Assembly (NCBI GenBank): GCA_028386065.3
Contig: JAKUCV010007841.1
Location: 92,306-156,305, forward strand
Direction: 5' to 3'
DNA length: 64,000 nucleotides
Source of the DNA: Turnera subulata
Lineage: Eukaryota > Streptophyta > Magnoliopsida > Malpighiales > Passifloraceae
Below are positions 59,101 to 64,000 of the stretch, piece after piece; within the stretch, counting starts at the first letter, position 1; each line of letters opens with the position of its first letter. The notes under the pieces were generated by a model, which made no database searches, was not told where the DNA came from, and saw nothing but the letters and a program-made list of their open reading frames with translations. Position numbers and translations under genes: made by a program.

Positions 59101-61394
59101 GTGGGAAGATTGGATAAAACTGGAAATGAATGGAAGTATATAGGAGGTGAGAACTTTGAAAGTAACGAGGATGTTGATCTTCTGAACTACCTGGCCTTGA
59201 ATTTGTGTGAAAAAAATAGATACCTGAATCCTGAAGTGTTTTGGTATAGGAATCCAAAGATAGGAGAATCATTGAAAGATAGTTTAGTAAAGGTAGGAAT
59301 GCAGTTTGCATCCTCTGGTCCTAATCTATCAATATGTATAGATAATGATAAAGTGGACATCTATGTCACACACTCCAAACACTGCCACGATATGATAATG
59401 CGTAAGCCTAAGCAAAGATGTGCTGGATTAGGTATTGATGAATTTGGTAGAAGACGTGATAAGCAACTAGTGGTGGTAGATGATGACATTGATGACAATG
59501 TGACTGGGGGAGTTGGAAGTAAATTTAATGTTGGAATTAGTGCAACTCAGAGGAGTGTTGAATGTTGTTGTTGAGTGTATTGATGATGATGAAGAAGAAG
59601 CTAATAGGAAAGATGATCAGTGTGTGGAAGATGATGCCGACGATGATGTGGGCCATGGTGATGCTGATGCTGATAATAATGAGAGCCATGGTGATGGTGA
59701 TGATGATGAGGGCCATGGCGATGCTGAAGATTATGAGGAGCATAGAATGCGGAAGATGATGAGGGGCATGGCGATGCGGAAGATGATGAGGGGCATGATG
59801 ATGTGGATGATGATGAGGAGCATGGTGATGCAGATGATGATGAAGAACAAGGTTATATTGATGATGATGGTATAGGTATGTATGTGCCCTACTTGAGTGA
59901 TAATGACGAGGAAGAACTTATCAAATGCAGGAATAAAGTAAGAAAATCCAAGAAAAGGAGATTAAAAAAAAAAAAAAGAGGTGCCAACAAACATGTGGGG
60001 CAAATGAGGAAGGAAGAGACACGGGCCTACATGAGCTGGATGGTCAGGATGTGGGACCACAGGAAATGGATGGCAACGATGTAGCTGCATACAAAGTGAA
60101 TAGTGAGGATCAGAATGAGAACCAAGACAGGGTAGAGAACTCTCAGAAAGAATATGTGATAGGGGAAGCAAGCTTACCTATTGAAAGGGGCAAGGAAATA
60201 TACTTTAACTCAGATGATGAGGTGAGTTACAGGGCATGTGATGAGGACAATGATGCAGTACAATCAGATGCAGCTGATGTTGGTGAAGGAGATCAAGTAG
60301 ATGCAACTGATGTTGGTAAAGAAGATCAACCAAATGCAGCTGATGGTAGTAAAGGAGGTCAACCAGATGCAGCTAATGGCGGTGAAGGAGGTGAACCAGA
60401 GGAAGCAGATATTAGGTCTTTAACTATCGGTTCAAGAAACCTTACTATTTTGTAGTTGGTATGATTTTCAAAACTAAGGTGCATTTCAAGGATAATGTAG
60501 GAAGATTAGCTTTTTTTAGCATAGAGACATCAAGTTTTCTCACATTATCAAAGAAGAATCCGGGTTGTATGTAAAGAGAAAGCTAAAGGATGCAATTGGG
60601 CCATTTTATGCTTTGTAAATAGTTTGATAGAGAGTTGGTTGGTAAAAACATACAAGCCCAAGAATTCATGTGAAGTTTCTTATATAAACAAAAAGTTCAC
60701 AGATTCTTTTATGTCCAAACACTTCACAAACAACAGAGGCCATAGTGCATTGCAGATGAATCCTTAGGATATTTAGAGGTGGCGAGGAAAGATTATGAGA
60801 TTACTATCACTCTTGAGCAAGCATGCGCATAAGAAGACCACACTACTGTTTGAGGGAGATTAAAGCATGAGTTTGAGGTGCGGAGGATTATGCTGCTGGC
60901 TTGAGGTCATCAAATCCAGGTAGCACAATCCAATTAGATACTGTAGGTGGTGTGTTCAAGCGAATGTATATATGTTTTGCTGCTTTGAAGAAGGGATTCA
61001 AGCAAGGTGTAGACTTATTCTTGGAATAGATGGCTGTTTTCTAAAAGGAAAGATGAAAGGGTAGCTATTGGTAGTAGTGGCTAGAGATGCGAACAATTAG
61101 ATGTTCCTTGTAGCTTGAGCTGTTATTATTAGAGAAAACTATGATAGCTGGAAGTGGTTTATGGAATGGTATGCTGATCTATCCATTAGAGAAAACTAAG
61201 ATAACTGGAAGTGGTTCATTAAAAATATATCCATTAGGTATGCTAATGGTGGTGCGTTCACATTCATCTCCACCAACAAAAGGTATCATTTAACTGTTGT
61301 AATAAAATTTGTTGCTCATTGTTTAATTGTTCCATTTCTGACCATAATTTGTTGGTCATTTTGTAGGGTTTCGCTCTTGCAATTAGGGAGTTAG
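59101..61394 (+). pseudogene. MuDR-type transposase, decayed
   Basis: The first segment (59101-59574) matches the N-terminal region of MULE transposases (KYIGGENFES, VFWYRNPKIG, SLVKVGMQFA) but has lost its ATG. An Asp/Glu/His-rich stretch follows (59575-59875), then a basic KKRRLKKKKRG patch near 59960, and a run of 11-residue repeats. From 60480 the zinc-finger-associated part is seen in broken frames (YKPKNSCEVSYINKKFTDSF, SKHFTNN). The catalytic region begins at 61020 with GIDGCFLKGKMKG, the first Asp of the DDE triad, and SWKWF near 61150. A probable intron (about 61282-61367) precedes GFALAIREL. At least six frameshifts or stops are visible. It would bind MULE ends and move them; this copy is dead. 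Confidence 0.82.
60267..60398 (+). repeat. Four 33 bp coding repeats in the transposase remnant
   Basis: Four diverged units of 33 bp, each encoding an 11-residue acidic repeat of the form DAADVGEGDQV. They keep the reading frame of the segment 60051-60455. Confidence 0.9.
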
Positions 61395-61832
61395 TGTCAC
61401 ACCACTTGCACTCCAAGCCTAGAAGGGCGCGGAATTCTCTAGAACCTTATGGAATCCTCTAGGCTACTCTTGTGGATAAGGTTGTGTAGATATTTCCATA
61501 GAACATTCTAGGCCTTGTAATCTCCACCGTTAGATCGTGGAACATTCTAGAGGCTCAATCCTAGCCATCCAAGGTGGAGGGGGATTTGCCTATATAAGGA
61601 GGAGGGCTCCTCATTTGTAAAGCATCCATCAAAACATACACTTGAGAGCTTTGTATACTTGGGAGAAGTAATACAATTGGGTTCATTCCTTTCAAACACC
61701 CTCTTGTTCACTTGTTGCCTTATTCTTTCTCCAAGTGCTTCCATTGGTGTAAGGCTGATCTTAGGCTTGAGTTTGAGTGAAAGTTGCCTAGGAGCCGCAC
61801 GGGATAACATTCCAAAACTCTAAGTCCGTGAT
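61395..61832 (+). repeat. 5' LTR (about 440 bp)
   Basis: It starts TGTCACACCACTTGCACTCC. It has a TATATAAGG box at 61591-61599 and T/A-rich words downstream, and ends near CCGTGATA just before the primer-binding site. The ending TA instead of CA suggests a mutated terminus. The region around 61540 is G/A-rich. Confidence 0.75.
61591..61599 (+). promoter_or_regulatory. LTR TATA box
   Basis: CCTATATAAGGAGG is a canonical TATA context. It lies about 200 bp into the LTR, a normal place for the U3 promoter. Confidence 0.7.
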
Positions 61833-61834
61833 AG

Positions 61835-61851
61835 TTGGTAGCGGAGCAAAG
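61835..61851 (+). promoter_or_regulatory. Primer-binding site (initiator Met tRNA type)
   Basis: TTGGTAGCGGAGCAAAGG follows the LTR directly and resembles TGGTATCAGAGC, with two mismatches. Confidence 0.65.
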
Positions 61852-61877
61852 GTTTCGAGTGCTTGGGAGTAGAAGAG

Positions 61878-63791
61878 ATGGCCTCTCCAAGTGAGCAAGC
61901 CATGGTTAGCAGTGTGGAAGAGGAGCATGTTCCTAGGGAGGAACAACGTCCTACCAAAGGTGGCAAGAAGGCTTCTAGGAAGAAGACCGTGGACATGGAT
62001 TGTCTAGCCGTAGTGGTGGAAAGGCTCGATCGGACGAGCACTGGCCTGGCGGACCTCACCGACGAAGTTGAGAGGCAAGACCTACGCATCAAGAAGCTCT
62101 AGTCATAGGACGAAGAAGAGCTTCGTGGGGAGATGCAAGGTGCCCTCAATGTTGTCGTAGACTCTTTTAAGACGGAGCTTGAAGAGTTCAAGTCTCGGCA
62201 AGACACCATCCTATCCCAACTTGCTGCCGTTATGGAGGACATGCAAGAACTCAAGGGTGAGTTCGCCGTATACAAGAAGGCCGTCACACAAGGAAGTGTG
62301 GTGGTCACCACGGAACCAAGAATTGATGTTCCAAAGCCGAAGGTCTTTGATGGGGCTCGCAAGGGAGCTTGACAACTTCCTCTTCAATTGTGAGCGCTAC
62401 TTTGATGGAGCGGGTATCCGGGATGATGTCAAAAAGGTTAGTACTGCAACCCTCTACCTTAGTGATACGGCAATGCTTTGGTGGAGACGTAGGTATGCCG
62501 ACATTGAGAGAGGCACAGCTCGGATTGATACATGGGCTGATTTCAAGCGGGAGATCAAGGCTCAATTCTACCTGCAAAATGTGGAGTTGGAGGCACGTGG
62601 GAAGCTTCGGCGGCTTTCTCACAAGGGCAACATTCGGGACTATGTGAAGGAATTCACGGAGTTGCTATTGGAGATTCCCGATTTGCCCGACAAAGAGGCA
62701 TTGTATGCTTTCATGGATGGCCTACAAAATTTGGCCAAGTTAGAACTACAAAGGCGAGGTGTACAAGAACTCACCGCCGCGATTGCCACGGCTGAATCAT
62801 TGGTGGAGTTCAAGAAGCCCGACGCGCCCAAGCCTAAAGGATCTAAGGAGTACAAAGGCAAAGGTGGGGGAGCACCTAGCTACGCCAAGGAAGAAAAGGA
62901 AGGCACCTCCAAGCCACCATACAAGGGCAAGCCATTCAACAAAGGAGGCAAGTTTGGTGGTGACAAGGGAAAGGAGAAGCTCATCAATACCGGGTGCTTC
63001 CTTTGTTCGGGTCCGCACAAGGCGGTAGATTTGTCCCGAGAGGAACAAGCTAGCAGCCCTCGTCCAAGGACAAGAGAAGGAGACTACCGAGGATCCAAGG
63101 ATGGGTGCAATGAGGCTACTCAATGCGGTGAAGGCTACCACCGAACGGGCTAAGGTGGAGCACATGGGTCGAATGTATGCCACGCCAACCATTAATGGGG
63201 AGCAAACTCGGGCGCTAATTGATACGGGAGCTACTCATAACTTCATAGAGAAGGAGGAAGCTAGGAGGCTTGGCATCAAGTATGAGGAGGAACGTGGGCA
63301 ATTGAAAGCCGTTAACTCGGAGGCCAAGCCAATCTATGGAGTTGCACGTGGAGTGGACATGTGCATCGGCAATTGGAGAGGTAAAGTTGACTTTTCCGTT
63401 GTGCCTATGGATGATTATCCCGTTGTGCTAGGTATGGAGTTTCTTGATCGCACCAAGGCCGTCCCCGTGCCAAGTGCCAACACTCTTATCCTTGAGGAGG
63501 GGGACAAGTCTTGTGTAGTATCGGTGGCTCGTGAGAAGATGCTAAAGGAGAAGGCCATTTCGACCATGCAACTCAAGAAGGGAGTCCGGAGGAACGAGCC
63601 AACCTACCTAGCCACTTTGATGCTTAATAAAGACACAACACTTGCCGATGACATGCCTAGTGAGGTGAAACAAGTGCTTGGCGAGTTCAAAGATGTGATG
63701 CCAAGAGAGCTTCCAAAGAAGTTGCCACCACGGTGGGAGATAGATCACAAGATCGAGTTGGAGCCAAATGCAAAGCCCCCTTCCGCTACCC
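61878..63791 (+). pseudogene. Ty3/gypsy gag and protease, interrupted
   Basis: The ATG at 61878 (MASPSEQAMVSS) opens Gag. Two stops follow at 62100-62114, after which the same frame continues with a coiled-coil-like region (FKTELEEFKSRQDTILSQL). A frameshift near 62360 leads to the capsid-type domain (FLFNCERYFDGAG, LYLSDTAMLWWRRRY, FKREIKAQFY, LRRLSHKGNIRDYVKEF). The zinc knuckle CFLCSGPHKAVDC (C-x2-C-x3-H-x4-C) is broken by one extra base near 63030. A clean frame (63101 on) then gives the aspartic protease with DTGATHNF and VVLGMEFLD. The sequence ends at the RT boundary, where an LTR has inserted. Gag would form the particle and the protease would cleave the polyprotein; this copy cannot do so. 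Confidence 0.92.
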
Positions 63792-64000
63792 TGTTAGGAA
63801 TAATAGACTTAAGCTAGAGGGGGGGTGAATAGCTTATGATCGAAAATTAAAAACTTTGCAGGAAATAAGTGCGGAATTAAAAGAATGAAGGACACAAGAG
63901 TTTTATCCTGGTTCACACACACTCTACTAGTGTGGCTAATCCAGCCCTTCAAGTCTCACTTGAAGATTTCACTATCTACGTTAAGCTTACGGGTGCTTAA
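63792..64000. mobile_element. Start of another LTR (runs out of the window)
   Basis: TGTTAGGAATAATAGAC begins abruptly within the gypsy RT start codons, as an LTR edge would. The following text (GAGGGGGGGTGAATAGC, a CTGGTTCACAC...TCCAGCCCTTCAAG..CTTGAAGATT pattern) resembles the layout of the copia LTR edge at 27481-27570, which suggests a copia-type element in minus orientation. Only one edge is visible. Confidence 0.55.

Larger units (their letters stand above)
57896..61394 (+). mobile_element. Mutator-like element (MULE), 5' part
   Basis: A left terminal region (57896-58080: GGTCCCTGCTTTAAACAATT, later GACACGTTAGCAAAGTGG) has the look of plant MULE terminal repeats. It is followed about 1 kb later by a decayed MuDR-type transposase gene. 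The 3' half, including the other terminal repeat, is cut off by the gypsy insertion at 61395 and would lie beyond the window if it survives. The terminal-repeat call is from resemblance only. Confidence 0.7.
61395..63791 (+). mobile_element. Ty3/gypsy retrotransposon, 5' part
   Basis: A 5' LTR, a primer-binding site, gag and protease are followed by the very start of RT (VMPRELPKKLPPRWEIDHKI), where another LTR interrupts at about 63792. The element sits in the MULE transposase gene right after GFALAIREL. It differs from the 2-3 kb LTR family in LTR length and ends (TGTCACACC). Confidence 0.9.

Overview
This is nuclear DNA of a flowering plant, probably a eudicot. The two intact genes carry many short GT-AG introns, one encodes a plastid protein, and about four fifths of the rest is AT-rich transposon sequence of plant-specific families (Tekay/Del-like Ty3/gypsy, Sirevirus-like Ty1/copia, L1-type LINEs, a plant mariner-like element, a Mutator-like element, and Stowaway- and Tourist-like MITEs). 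The species cannot be named from the sequence alone.

Layout. 1-4613: 3' half of a decayed Ty3/gypsy chromovirus-type element with a 2.39 kb LTR. 4614-6355: AT-rich DNA with a Stowaway-like MITE and a possible Helitron end with a diverged tandem array. 6356-14932: a complete non-autonomous LTR retrotransposon of the same LTR family (3.1 kb LTRs, 5 bp target duplication ATAAT). Its 2.4 kb interior lacks gag-pol and instead carries antisense ORFs, each group with its own TATA box. 14938-16571: AT-rich DNA ending in a 370 bp tandem duplication. 16572-25563: a region bounded by mariner-type inverted repeats. It holds a plus-strand transposase gene whose 5' end is a series of small duplicated exons encoding DLN(xxP) motifs, a minus-strand LINE, and an inverted second mariner 5' end with four DLNEFP motifs. 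27481-34835: a minus-strand Sirevirus-like copia element with a decayed env-like ORF, cut by a LINE fragment (34836-36455). 36520-37600: a long inverted repeat with a degenerate telomere-like core.

The two host genes are divergent. A chloroplast cyclophilin of the CYP20-2 type (38702-41835, minus) and an amidohydrolase-2 family metal-dependent hydrolase (53419-56453, plus) are each reconstructed to the base with consistent splice phases. A 10.3 kb insertion separates them: a LINE with a clear target duplication that itself received a Tourist-like MITE, a 250 bp miniature solo LTR and a copia element, the last three with exact target duplications. Without this nest the two start codons lie only about 1.3 kb apart.

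57896-61394: a decayed Mutator-like transposase, interrupted at 61395 by a Ty3/gypsy element (LTR, gag, protease), which is itself interrupted at about 63792 by another LTR that leaves the window.

Most interesting items: the DLN-motif exon array at the front of the mariner transposase gene, the antisense transcription units inside the non-autonomous LTR element, the palindrome arrays in its LTRs, and the 250 bp mini-LTR.
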